From Propionibacteriaceae bacterium (GTDB lineage Bacteria > Actinomycetota > Actinomycetes > Propionibacteriales > Propionibacteriaceae), in contig WRGV01000116.1 in NCBI GenBank assembly GCA_009787035.1, positions 1-6,004 of the forward strand: 6,004 bases of DNA, given 5' to 3'. The notes under the pieces are model-generated. The model worked only from the letters and a program-made list of their open reading frames with translations, was not told the DNA's origin and did no database searches. This document shows positions 1 to 5,779 of this stretch, one piece after another. The first letter of the stretch is position 1, and every line of letters starts with the position of its first letter. The position numbers and the translations under genes were made by a program.

Positions 1-2208
1 ACCGTGGTGTCGGATCCGGGCGTGATCCGTCCGGGCTGGGAGCTGCGCCTGCCGGGCGGGACCGACGCCGCACCGGAGACGGTCGTGGTGCGTGCGGGCG
101 ATTCGCTGTGGAGCCTGGCGCAGCAGTATTTGGGTGATGGGGGCCGCTGGCCGGCGCTGTTCGAGGCGAACCGGGCCGTGGTGTCGGATCCCGAGGCGAT
201 CCAGCCGGGCTTGCAGCTGCGGCTGCCCGGGGCGCCGGAGGAGCCGAGGACGGACGAGGCCGAGGCCGAGCCCGAGGTCGCGGCTGCGACATCGCAGCCG
301 GCCCCGATCCTGGCGCCCGCCGACCAGCTGCGCGGTGACCAGGTGCAAAGCGACCGGAGGGAGCCCGCCCCCGCCGCGGCGCAGGTGGATGAGCGCAGCG
401 ATGCCGAGATCGAGCGCGGCATGCTCCACGAGGTGCTGGGCCCGATCGGCATGGCGCTGGCGGGCCTGTTGCTGGCCGCCATCGTGGCCCGGCGTCAGTT
501 GGCGCTGCGGCGGCGCCCGCTCGGCCGTCGGCTGCCGCACACCGGCGAGGCGACCCGTCGGTTTGAGAATGCGCTTGCCAAGCAGGCATTCTTCGTCGAG
601 GACGACGCCGACGCCGCGGTGTCGCTGCCCGCCCGGCGGGCTGCCGTGGACGATCCGACGGGGACGTCCGTGCGCCTGGGCACCGAGGATGCCGCGCCCG
701 CGTGCGACCTGGCCGGCGTCGGCATGCTGTCCGTCGTCGGGCCCGATGAGACGGCGACCGGCGTAGTGGCCGCGGTCGCCAGCCAGCTGGTCGTCGGCGA
801 CCCGGAGACCAGCCCGGACGTGGTGCTCGTGGGCCCGTCCTTCGGCTGGCTCGGCGATCTGTCGGACGGCGCCGTGGAGGTGCTGCCCGGTCCGAAGGAG
901 GGCCTGGCCGCGCTGCAGCGCAGCGTCGACGAGCGTCGCCTGTACCTGGACGGCGCAGCCTCGACGAGCGCCGATCTGCCGCACACCGTCTACTGCTTCG
1001 ACACTGCGCTGCCGGAGACGTCCGTGGATCCGTCCGCCCTGGAGGCCGTGGCGTTGACGGCGGTCGCGCCCGCCCGACGGGCGCTGCCCGGTTCGCAGGC
1101 GCTCCTGGTGGACGAGGCCGGGACGGCGTGCTGGGCGGGCGGCGACCCGTTCGAGGCGCAGGCGCTGACCGCGCAGGCGCGGTCGCTGCTCAGCGATCTC
1201 GTCGGGGCGACATCGGGGGTGCGCACCGAACCGGCGCCCTGGTGGGACGGCCGGCCGTCCTCGGCGACGCGCGGCGAACCGACCGCGGGCGACATTTTGC
1301 CGTTTTTTGCAGCAAACCTGAGTGGTGCGTCCTTTCGTGATGGTAGAGTCCTGAGTGCATCCGATGATTGCAACTACATCGACAGCGAGATCATCGGCTG
1401 CGATCTCCCCATAAACCCTGCGCGACCCCCCACGACTGATCGCATCCAGGATCCCACCATGAATCGTCCGGCGACCGCGACGCATCCGCATCTACTGCTG
1501 CTCGGGCCCGTGGATGTCGCCAACGCCCGTGGCCTTGAGCCCGCCCGGGCGGCGAAATCGTGCGCGGAGTACCTCGGCTGGCTGATGATGCATCCGGGCC
1601 GGACGGCCATCCAGATGTCGCGCGACCTGATGGTCGCCGAAGGCACGCGTCGGTCGAACATGAGCCGACTGCGCAACTGGCTAGGTGAGATGCCCGATGG
1701 CACGCTCTATCTTCCCGATGCCTACTCGGGACGCCTCGCGGTCGATCCGGTGGTGGGCACCGATTGGGACGACTTCCTGCTCTTGCTGACCGGGGGCGTC
1801 TCGTCCTGCCCGGACGAGGCGCTGGAGGCGGCGCTGCTGATGCTGCGCGGTGCGCCCTTCGCCGACGCCGCGCCCAACCAGTGGCACTGGGCCGAACAGT
1901 GGCGCGTCGACATGGCCTGCACCGTCCGCGACGTCGGGGCCGTGCTCGCCCAGCGGGCCCTCGACCGCCACGATCTGGACACCGCGCGCTGGGCAGCCAG
2001 CCGGGCGCTCGTCGCCGCGCCGGAGGACGAGGTTCTCATGATGCTGCGCATCCGCACCGAGCACATGGCCGGCAACAGGGCCGAGGTGCAGCGCCTGTCG
2101 CTGCACGTCACCCGCCAGGCCCGTGAACTCGGCATCGACCTGTCCGACGACATGGTGGCCCTGCTGCAGCAGGTCGCCGAAGGCGCCGCCCGCCTGCACG
2201 CCATCTGA
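1..2208 (+). CDS. LysM-repeat membrane protein with C-terminal winged-helix/BTAD regulatory module (5' partial)
   Basis: The reading frame is open from the first base, so the N-terminus is missing; it ends at TGA 2206-2208. Numbering from the GTG at position 4, residues 1-18 are the tail of one LysM repeat. Residues 26-76 are a complete LysM repeat (VRAGDSLWSLAQQYLGDG, then PGLQLRLPG). Residues 77-135 form an acidic, Pro/Ala-rich linker, and residues 145-163 one hydrophobic helix followed by an Arg-rich stop-transfer stretch (164-176). Residues 238-400 are a conserved-looking alpha/beta region that I cannot name. Residues 496-580 resemble the winged-helix part (LLGPVDV, AEGTRRSNMSRLRNWLG) and 585-725 the helical BTAD domain of SARP-like regulators. 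The expected layout is LysM outside or wall-facing and BTAD in the cytoplasm. From family knowledge, such fusions often lie in actinobacterial Tad/Flp pilus loci; that role is inferred here. Codon use changes sharply at 430-455. Confidence 0.85.
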   Translation, partial: TVVSDPGVIRPGWELRLPGGTDAAPETVVVRAGDSLWSLAQQYLGDGGRWPALFEANRAVVSDPEAIQPGLQLRLPGAPEEPRTDEAEAEPEVAAATSQPAPILAPADQLRGDQVQSDRREPAPAAAQVDERSDAEIERGMLHEVLGPIGMALAGLLLAAIVARRQLALRRRPLGRRLPHTGEATRRFENALAKQAFFVEDDADAAVSLPARRAAVDDPTGTSVRLGTEDAAPACDLAGVGMLSVVGPDETATGVVAAVASQLVVGDPETSPDVVLVGPSFGWLGDLSDGAVEVLPGPKEGLAALQRSVDERRLYLDGAASTSADLPHTVYCFDTALPETSVDPSALEAVALTAVAPARRALPGSQALLVDEAGTACWAGGDPFEAQALTAQARSLLSDLVGATSGVRTEPAPWWDGRPSSATRGEPTAGDILPFFAANLSGASFRDGRVLSASDDCNYIDSEIIGCDLPINPARPPTTDRIQDPTMNRPATATHPHLLLLGPVDVANARGLEPARAAKSCAEYLGWLMMHPGRTAIQMSRDLMVAEGTRRSNMSRLRNWLGEMPDGTLYLPDAYSGRLAVDPVVGTDWDDFLLLLTGGVSSCPDEALEAALLMLRGAPFADAAPNQWHWAEQWRVDMACTVRDVGAVLAQRALDRHDLDTARWAASRALVAAPEDEVLMMLRIRTEHMAGNRAEVQRLSLHVTRQARELGIDLSDDMVALLQQVAEGAARLHAI
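2..231 (+). repeat. Tandem LysM repeats, period 174 bases (58 codons)
   Basis: The end of one LysM repeat (bases 4-57, VVSDPGVIRPGWELRLPG) recurs at 178-231 as VVSDPEAIQPGLQLRLPG. A 16-base stretch is identical at 2-17 and 176-191 (ccgtggtgtcggatcc). The spacing of exactly 58 codons shows that the visible complete LysM is the second or later copy of a tandem set. LysM domains usually bind N-acetylglucosamine-containing glycans such as peptidoglycan. The number of copies upstream is unknown. Confidence 0.8.
1341..1349 (+). promoter_or_regulatory. Candidate internal extended -10 promoter element
   Basis: The sequence TGGTAGAGT reads as an extended -10 element (TGn followed by TAGAGT, matching TANNNT). 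It sits in the AT-richer segment, about 110 bases upstream of an internal ATG (1459) with a Shine-Dalgarno-like motif. No good -35 hexamer lies 16-18 bases upstream; TTGCAG at 1307-1312 is too far away. A short motif like this can occur by chance, so this is only a candidate. Confidence 0.2.
1361..1397. repeat. Inverted repeat CCGATGAT / ATCATCGG
   Basis: Perfect 8-base arms lie at 1361-1368 and 1390-1397, with a 21-base loop. A competing shorter stem is possible between CGATG (1362-1366) and CATCG (1377-1381). It lies between the candidate internal -10 element and the candidate internal ATG, so it would fall in the 5' leader if that promoter is real. It could also be chance. Confidence 0.35.
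1448..1461 (+). promoter_or_regulatory. Candidate internal ribosome binding site and ATG for a free BTAD protein
   Basis: AGGA at 1448-1451 is followed after 7 bases by an in-frame ATG at 1459-1461. Starting there would give a 249-residue soluble protein made of only the winged-helix and BTAD domains. The first predicted strand (HLLLLGPVDV) begins about ten residues after this Met, which is where a stand-alone regulator would normally start. It could equally be an ordinary internal Met in the full-length protein. Confidence 0.25.
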
Positions 2209-2223
2209 TCTGCCGACGAAACA

Positions 2224-2240
2224 ACACCGGTGTAATTACA
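2224..2240. repeat. Two overlapping perfect 10-bp palindromes
   Basis: ACACCGGTGT (2224-2233) and TGTAATTACA (2231-2240) are each perfectly palindromic and share the bases TGT. Such elements can be dimer binding sites. Without a spacer they make poor RNA hairpins. They lie immediately left of the DnaA-box cluster. No specific binding protein can be named. Confidence 0.5.
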
Positions 2241-2250
2241 TGGTGGTGGT

Positions 2251-2259
2251 TTATCCACA
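2251..2259 (+). promoter_or_regulatory. DnaA box 1 (TTATCCACA, exact match to TTATNCACA)
   Basis: The 9-mer is an exact match to the classical E. coli-type high-affinity DnaA box. High-GC actinobacteria often prefer TTGTCCACA, so the A in position 3 is notable. It is followed after 2 bases by an oppositely oriented box. Confidence 0.55.
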
Positions 2260-2261
2260 CC

Positions 2262-2270
2262 TGTGCATAA
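2262..2270 (-). promoter_or_regulatory. DnaA box 2 (TTATGCACA on the minus strand)
   Basis: TGTGCATAA on the plus strand reads TTATGCACA on the minus strand, again an exact match to TTATNCACA. It faces box 1 across a 2-base gap, so the pair forms a near-perfect dyad with only the N position and the central CC unpaired. Confidence 0.55.
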
Positions 2271-2273
2271 GTC

Positions 2274-2282
2274 TGTGGATGA
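2274..2282 (-). promoter_or_regulatory. DnaA box 3 (TCATCCACA on the minus strand, one mismatch)
   Basis: TGTGGATGA on the plus strand reads TCATCCACA on the minus strand, one mismatch from TTATCCACA. It lies 3 bases after box 2 in the same orientation, and ends one base before the stop codon of pheA. Confidence 0.4.
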
Positions 2283-2283
2283 C

Positions 2284-3198
2284 TCAGGGACGCAGCCCGG
2301 CGAGCCAGGCGTTTGCAGCAGCGTATTCGGCGTCGGTGCCGTCCGCGGGCACCGACTGCGGACGGTCGTCGGCCCGCGGGTACGAGCCGAGGAACACGAC
2401 GTCCTGGCACACGCGGCGCAGGCCGACCAGTGCCTCGGCCATGCGGGCGTCGTCGATGTGGCCCTCCATGTCGATGCTGAAGCAGTACGACCCCATGGCG
2501 GTCTTGGTCGGCCGCGACTCGATGCGGCACATGTTGACGCCGCGCACGGCCAGCTGCTGCAGGATCTCCAGCAGCGCGCCGGGGCGGTCCTGGCGCATGT
2601 ACGCCGTCAGCGTGGTCTTGTCGTGGCCGGTGCGCGCGGGCAGATGCCCGGGCCGGGCGACCAGCACGAACCGCGTCACGGCGTCGCTGAGGTCCCCGAT
2701 GTCCGATGCCAGCGTGACAAGCCCATACAGTTCGCGCGCGACCGGCGCGCAGATGGCGGCGTCGAACGGCGAGTCGGGCCGGGCGACCTCCAGGGCGGCC
2801 CCGGCCGTCGAACCGCGCTCGGTGACGGCGGCGTCCGGAAGGTGCTCTCCGATCCAGCTGCGGCATTGCGCGGCGGCATGCGGGTGCGTGATGATCGCGC
2901 GCACGTCCGCCAGCGTCGAGCCCGGCCGCCCGGCCAGCTCGAAGCTGACGTCCACGAGCACCTCGCCGATGATGTTCACCGGGTCCTGATCGGGCGCGCC
3001 GAGATAGTCGAGCGTCGCGGGCACGCCGCCCTCGACCGAGTTCTCGATGGGGACGACGGACGCCTCGACCTCGCCGGCCCGCACCGCCGCCAGCGCGGCA
3101 GCCACCGTCGCGTACGGACGTGCCTGTGCCCCGTCGCCGACCAGCGTCAGCAACGCCTGATGTGTGAACGTGCCCTCGGGGCCGAAGTAGCCGAACAT
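2284..3198 (-). CDS. pheA: Prephenate dehydratase with C-terminal ACT domain
   Basis: This 304-residue protein converts prephenate to phenylpyruvate, the penultimate step of phenylalanine synthesis, in the cytoplasm. The catalytic domain (about 1-185) shows GPEGTFT at 6-12, PIENSVEGGVPATLDYL at 50-66, THPHAAAQC at 104-112, STAGAAL at 130-136 and the signature TRF at 175-177. The ACT domain (about 194-270) carries GALL (207-210) and ESRP (227-230), the motifs that bind phenylalanine in this family, so feedback inhibition is expected. There is no chorismate mutase domain, so this is the monofunctional form usual in actinobacteria. The frame is open upstream into the permease, but GPEGT normally starts within a few residues of the N-terminus, which fixes the ATG at 3198. 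It lies 19 bases after the permease stop and is probably co-transcribed with it. The length is normal for the family and no key residue is missing. Confidence 0.96.
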   Translation of the reverse strand: MFGYFGPEGTFTHQALLTLVGDGAQARPYATVAAALAAVRAGEVEASVVPIENSVEGGVPATLDYLGAPDQDPVNIIGEVLVDVSFELAGRPGSTLADVRAIITHPHAAAQCRSWIGEHLPDAAVTERGSTAGAALEVARPDSPFDAAICAPVARELYGLVTLASDIGDLSDAVTRFVLVARPGHLPARTGHDKTTLTAYMRQDRPGALLEILQQLAVRGVNMCRIESRPTKTAMGSYCFSIDMEGHIDDARMAEALVGLRRVCQDVVFLGSYPRADDRPQSVPADGTDAEYAAANAWLAGLRP

Positions 3199-3212
3199 GC
3201 GGCCAGCATATT

Positions 3213-3219
3213 CCGCCTC
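3213..3219 (-). promoter_or_regulatory. Probable ribosome binding site of pheA, overlapping the permease stop
   Basis: On the minus strand GAGGCGG overlaps the TGA stop of the permease (3218-3220), giving TGAGGCGG. The 14-base spacer to the ATG at 3198 is longer than usual, but no better Shine-Dalgarno motif is closer. The arrangement suggests that pheA translation is coupled to ribosomes terminating on the permease. Confidence 0.45.
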
Positions 3220-5779
3220 ACACGTCGCCGAGGGCCTCCACGGGGGTGGCGGACGCGGCGCGACGCCCAGGCAGCAGCGAGGCGACGCCGGCGGCGACGA
3301 CGAGCACGGCGAGCAGGATGAGCGTGCGGGGCCAGTCGACGGCCAGGGCCACGGGGCTGGGCATGTCCAGGGTGGTCGACAGGAGCGCGCTGACGACGTG
3401 TGCGCCGACGTATCCGAAGAACACGCCAAAGATCGCGCCCACCACGGCGCTGACCAGCGTCAGCAGCAGCGCCTCGTACAGCAGCATCAGCCGCAGCTGG
3501 CCGCGCTGCAGGCCGAGGGCCCGCAGCAGCGCCGACTCGCGCGTGCGCTCGATGACCGACAGCGACAGCGTGTTGCTGACGCCGACCAGCGCGATCACGA
3601 CGGCGACGGCCAGCAGCGCCGTCATCACGGCCACCAGCATGTCGAGCACCTGATCGATGCCCTCCCGTTCCAGCGCCGAACCGCCGATCTGCAGCGGCTC
3701 CTGGCCGGTCGAGACGCCGTCGGTGACCTGCATCATGGCGTTCATGGCCGTCGCGGCGTCAGACACGTCGAACAGCATCACGGCTTGTCTTGAGGTGAAT
3801 CCCGCCGCCTGCAGCTGCTTGAACGTGGTCGTCGATACCAGCGCGAACTGTGAGTCGCGCACCAGGTCCGACTGCACGACATCCAGGTACGCCGCCGGGT
3901 CGATGTGGCTGGAATTGCCCGGCGAGATCGCCACGGAGCTGCCGGGCAACAGGTCGGCATACATCATGCCCGGCGTCACGTAGATCTGCCCGTCGGGCAT
4001 GATCGACCCCGATCCGGACGCGATGCGCGCGATCCCGGGGTCGTACTGGCACACGTCCAGCTGGTTGCCGCCACCGAGCTTGGCGTCGCCGCCGACGATC
4101 GCCGACAGGCAGTTCAGCACCAGCGAGTCGGTGATGCCCTGGGCGTGCGCGGCCTGCGCCTGGACGCCAGCCGGGATGCCGTTGGTCTGGTCGGGCGTCT
4201 GCAGCCACATGGGCGTGGGGTACGCGGCGGAGATCATGTCGTCGGCCGTCTTCTGGACGGACGTGGCACCCACCTGCAGCGTCACGATCAGCCCCACGGC
4301 GAGCATCAAGGCGGTCGCGGTGGCCGAGGATCGTCCCGGATCGCGCGTGACGTTGCGGGTGGCCGCCCCGGCGGTGACGCCGCGGTGGCCGAACAGGCGC
4401 CCGATCCCGCGCAGCAACCCGGGGACGAACAGCGGCGCGCCGAACAGCACCCCCAGCGAGGTCAAGGCGGCGCCGGCAAGGGCAAGCAGCAGGTTGCGCA
4501 CGCTGCCGCCCCCGGCCAGCGACAGGCCGCAGCCGACGAGGCCGACGACGAGCATCAGCCCGCACACGACCGTGCGCACGATCGGCATGCGATGGGCCGC
4601 CACGCCCGCTTCGGCGGGGCGCAGCGCGTCCAGCACCGGCACGCGCGTGGCGCGCCAGGCGGGCACGAGGCAGGCGATCAGGGTGATCGCGACGCCGATC
4701 ACCAGCGCGATGATCAGGTCGCGCCACGGCGTGGCCAGCCCGAAGTGGATCGATCCGGTGAAACTGCCGACGATCGCGGCCACGCCGTACGCCAGCGCGA
4801 TGCCGAGCGCCGAGCCGACGATGCCGAGCGTCAGCGCCTCCAGCCAGATGGAGCGGCGCACCTGCGCGCCGGACGCGCCGACCGCCCGCAGCAGGCCGAG
4901 CTGCTGGCGGCGCTGCGTCAGCAGGATCGTGAACGTGTTCGCGATCGTGATCAGCCCCACGACAAGGGCGATCGCCGCAAACACCCACAGGAAGTACTTG
5001 AGCACGTCCACGCCGTGCATGGCCCGCACGGCGACGTCCGCCATCGTCTGCGCGCCGGTCTTCACCGTCGCCTTGGCCTGCACGCTCGCCAGCGCCTTCT
5101 GGACGGCCGCCGTCGCGACGTCCAGACTCATCGGGGTGCCCAGACGGACGAGGTATTGGCTGTCCGGCGCGGTCGTAGCGGCGCCGGTGAGCGTGCCGAA
5201 CGCGTCCGGGGAGACGTACACATTGGCGGTGCCGAGCGCGCTGACCGGCTCGTTGGTGAGGCCGGCGATGTGCAGGGGCGTGCCGTTGGGGTCGGCGCCG
5301 CCGCGCAGCGTCAGCTGGTCGCCCGCCCCGACGCCGAGCGTCTTCGCGGTGCGCTGGCTGATCAGGACGTCGTCGGCACCCAGGCTGGCCGATGTCAGGG
5401 GCGCCTTGGCTGACCCGACGCTCGTCCAGTCGAGCGCCGTCGGCGGCGTCGGGTACATGCTGACGAAGCTGGACGTGGCGCCCTTCTGCAGCAGCACGGT
5501 GTTCGAGGCCAGGCCCCACGTCGTCGAACCGGCCGGCATCGTGCCCTGGATGAGCTTGGTCGCCGTCGCGTCGGTCAGGTTGTCCGGGTACGTGGTGAGC
5601 GTGATGACGAGGTCGGCCCGCGAGTAGGGCGCGCCGATGCCCCGCCCCAGGGCCTGGGATTCGGTGGCGGTGACCACCGACGAGGCGGCCAGGAAGCCGA
5701 CGCTGATCATGATCGCGATCAGCGTGGCCAGGTACCGTCCGGGGTGGTGGCGCAGCTCCCGCAAGGCCGTGGCGAGCAC
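3218..5779 (-). CDS. ABC transporter permease, two-domain FtsX/MacB type (10 membrane helices)
   Basis: This 853-residue integral membrane protein is the membrane half of a type VII (MacB/FtsX/LolCDE-like) ABC system. Its pattern is one helix (about 17-37), an extracellular MacB-core-like domain (40-255), three helices (262-288, 312-338, 354-378), two linking helices (400-422, 429-455), one helix (485-505), a second extracellular domain (506-708) and three helices (711-737, 766-792, 818-838). The FtsX signatures appear in both halves: RRQQLGLLRAVGAS (290-303) with PAWRATRVPVLDALRP (373-388), and ERTRESALLRALGLQ (744-758) with PGRRAASATPVEAL (837-850). Such proteins usually move lipids, lipoproteins or peptides, or work by mechanotransmission; the substrate here cannot be told. 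The GTG at 5779 is the earliest possible start, since the codon just before it is the in-frame stop of the ATPase gene. The second extracellular domain has two Cys (557, 577) that might pair. Confidence 0.93.
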   Translation of the reverse strand: MLATALRELRHHPGRYLATLIAIMISVGFLAASSVVTATESQALGRGIGAPYSRADLVITLTTYPDNLTDATATKLIQGTMPAGSTTWGLASNTVLLQKGATSSFVSMYPTPPTALDWTSVGSAKAPLTSASLGADDVLISQRTAKTLGVGAGDQLTLRGGADPNGTPLHIAGLTNEPVSALGTANVYVSPDAFGTLTGAATTAPDSQYLVRLGTPMSLDVATAAVQKALASVQAKATVKTGAQTMADVAVRAMHGVDVLKYFLWVFAAIALVVGLITIANTFTILLTQRRQQLGLLRAVGASGAQVRRSIWLEALTLGIVGSALGIALAYGVAAIVGSFTGSIHFGLATPWRDLIIALVIGVAITLIACLVPAWRATRVPVLDALRPAEAGVAAHRMPIVRTVVCGLMLVVGLVGCGLSLAGGGSVRNLLLALAGAALTSLGVLFGAPLFVPGLLRGIGRLFGHRGVTAGAATRNVTRDPGRSSATATALMLAVGLIVTLQVGATSVQKTADDMISAAYPTPMWLQTPDQTNGIPAGVQAQAAHAQGITDSLVLNCLSAIVGGDAKLGGGNQLDVCQYDPGIARIASGSGSIMPDGQIYVTPGMMYADLLPGSSVAISPGNSSHIDPAAYLDVVQSDLVRDSQFALVSTTTFKQLQAAGFTSRQAVMLFDVSDAATAMNAMMQVTDGVSTGQEPLQIGGSALEREGIDQVLDMLVAVMTALLAVAVVIALVGVSNTLSLSVIERTRESALLRALGLQRGQLRLMLLYEALLLTLVSAVVGAIFGVFFGYVGAHVVSALLSTTLDMPSPVALAVDWPRTLILLAVLVVAAGVASLLPGRRAASATPVEALGDV

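Larger units (their letters stand above)
1291..1458 (+). other. AT3-rich linker segment with non-native codon use inside the LysM/BTAD gene
   Basis: Over 1291-1410 the GC content is about 52% (62 of 120 by hand count), clearly below the flanking gene. In the 26 codons from 1291 to 1368, 16 end in A or T, including TTT TTT, AGT, AGA and GCA, whereas A/T-ending codons are scarce elsewhere in the gene. The frame stays open throughout. The segment joins the middle region to the C-terminal winged-helix/BTAD part. It may be a weakly constrained linker, a former intergenic region now translated, or an inserted piece. Confidence 0.6.
2209..2283. other. Convergent intergenic region, AT-richer, with palindromes and DnaA-box cluster
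   Basis: These 75 bases separate the stop of the LysM/BTAD gene (TGA 2206-2208) from the stop of pheA on the other strand (2284-2286). The GC content is visibly lower than in the coding sequence on either side. I see no canonical intrinsic terminator in either direction: there is no GC-rich stem followed by a T-run. The content is instead two overlapping palindromes followed by three DnaA-box-like 9-mers, listed separately. Confidence 0.8.

Noticed and set aside
1303..1309. Programmed -1 ribosomal frameshift at the T-run
   Set aside because: In the zero frame the bases read G TTT TTT G, which does not match the X XXY YYZ heptamer, and both shifted frames end within 40 bases. A sequencing or mutational cause is simpler.
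1307..1349. Full -35/-10 promoter using TTGCAG (1307-1312) with TAGAGT (1344-1349)
   Set aside because: The spacer would be 31 bases, far beyond the usual 16-19. Only the extended -10 reading is kept, at low confidence.
2224..2282. Intrinsic terminator between the convergent genes
   Set aside because: The possible stems (for example ATCCACA with TGTGGAT, 14-base loop) have no T-run after them in either direction, and the palindromes lack a loop. The DnaA-box reading explains the sequence better.
2108..2866. Minus-strand 252-codon frame and plus-strand frames across pheA
   Set aside because: All are Arg/Pro/Gly-rich shadows overlapping the well-supported prephenate dehydratase, which carries all family motifs.
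3199..3429. N-terminal extension of pheA by 77 residues to an upstream start inside the permease gene
   Set aside because: It overlaps the permease C-terminus on the same strand, its composition is that of an off-frame reading, and the catalytic domain of the family begins at GPEGT right after the ATG at 3198.
3905..5627. Long plus-strand open frames (about 500-540 codons) opposite the permease
   Set aside because: They are antisense shadows of a GC-rich gene with strong codon bias. Their translations are low-complexity Arg/His/Asp- or Ala/Ser/Thr-rich with no domain motif, while the minus-strand frame shows clear FtsX signatures.
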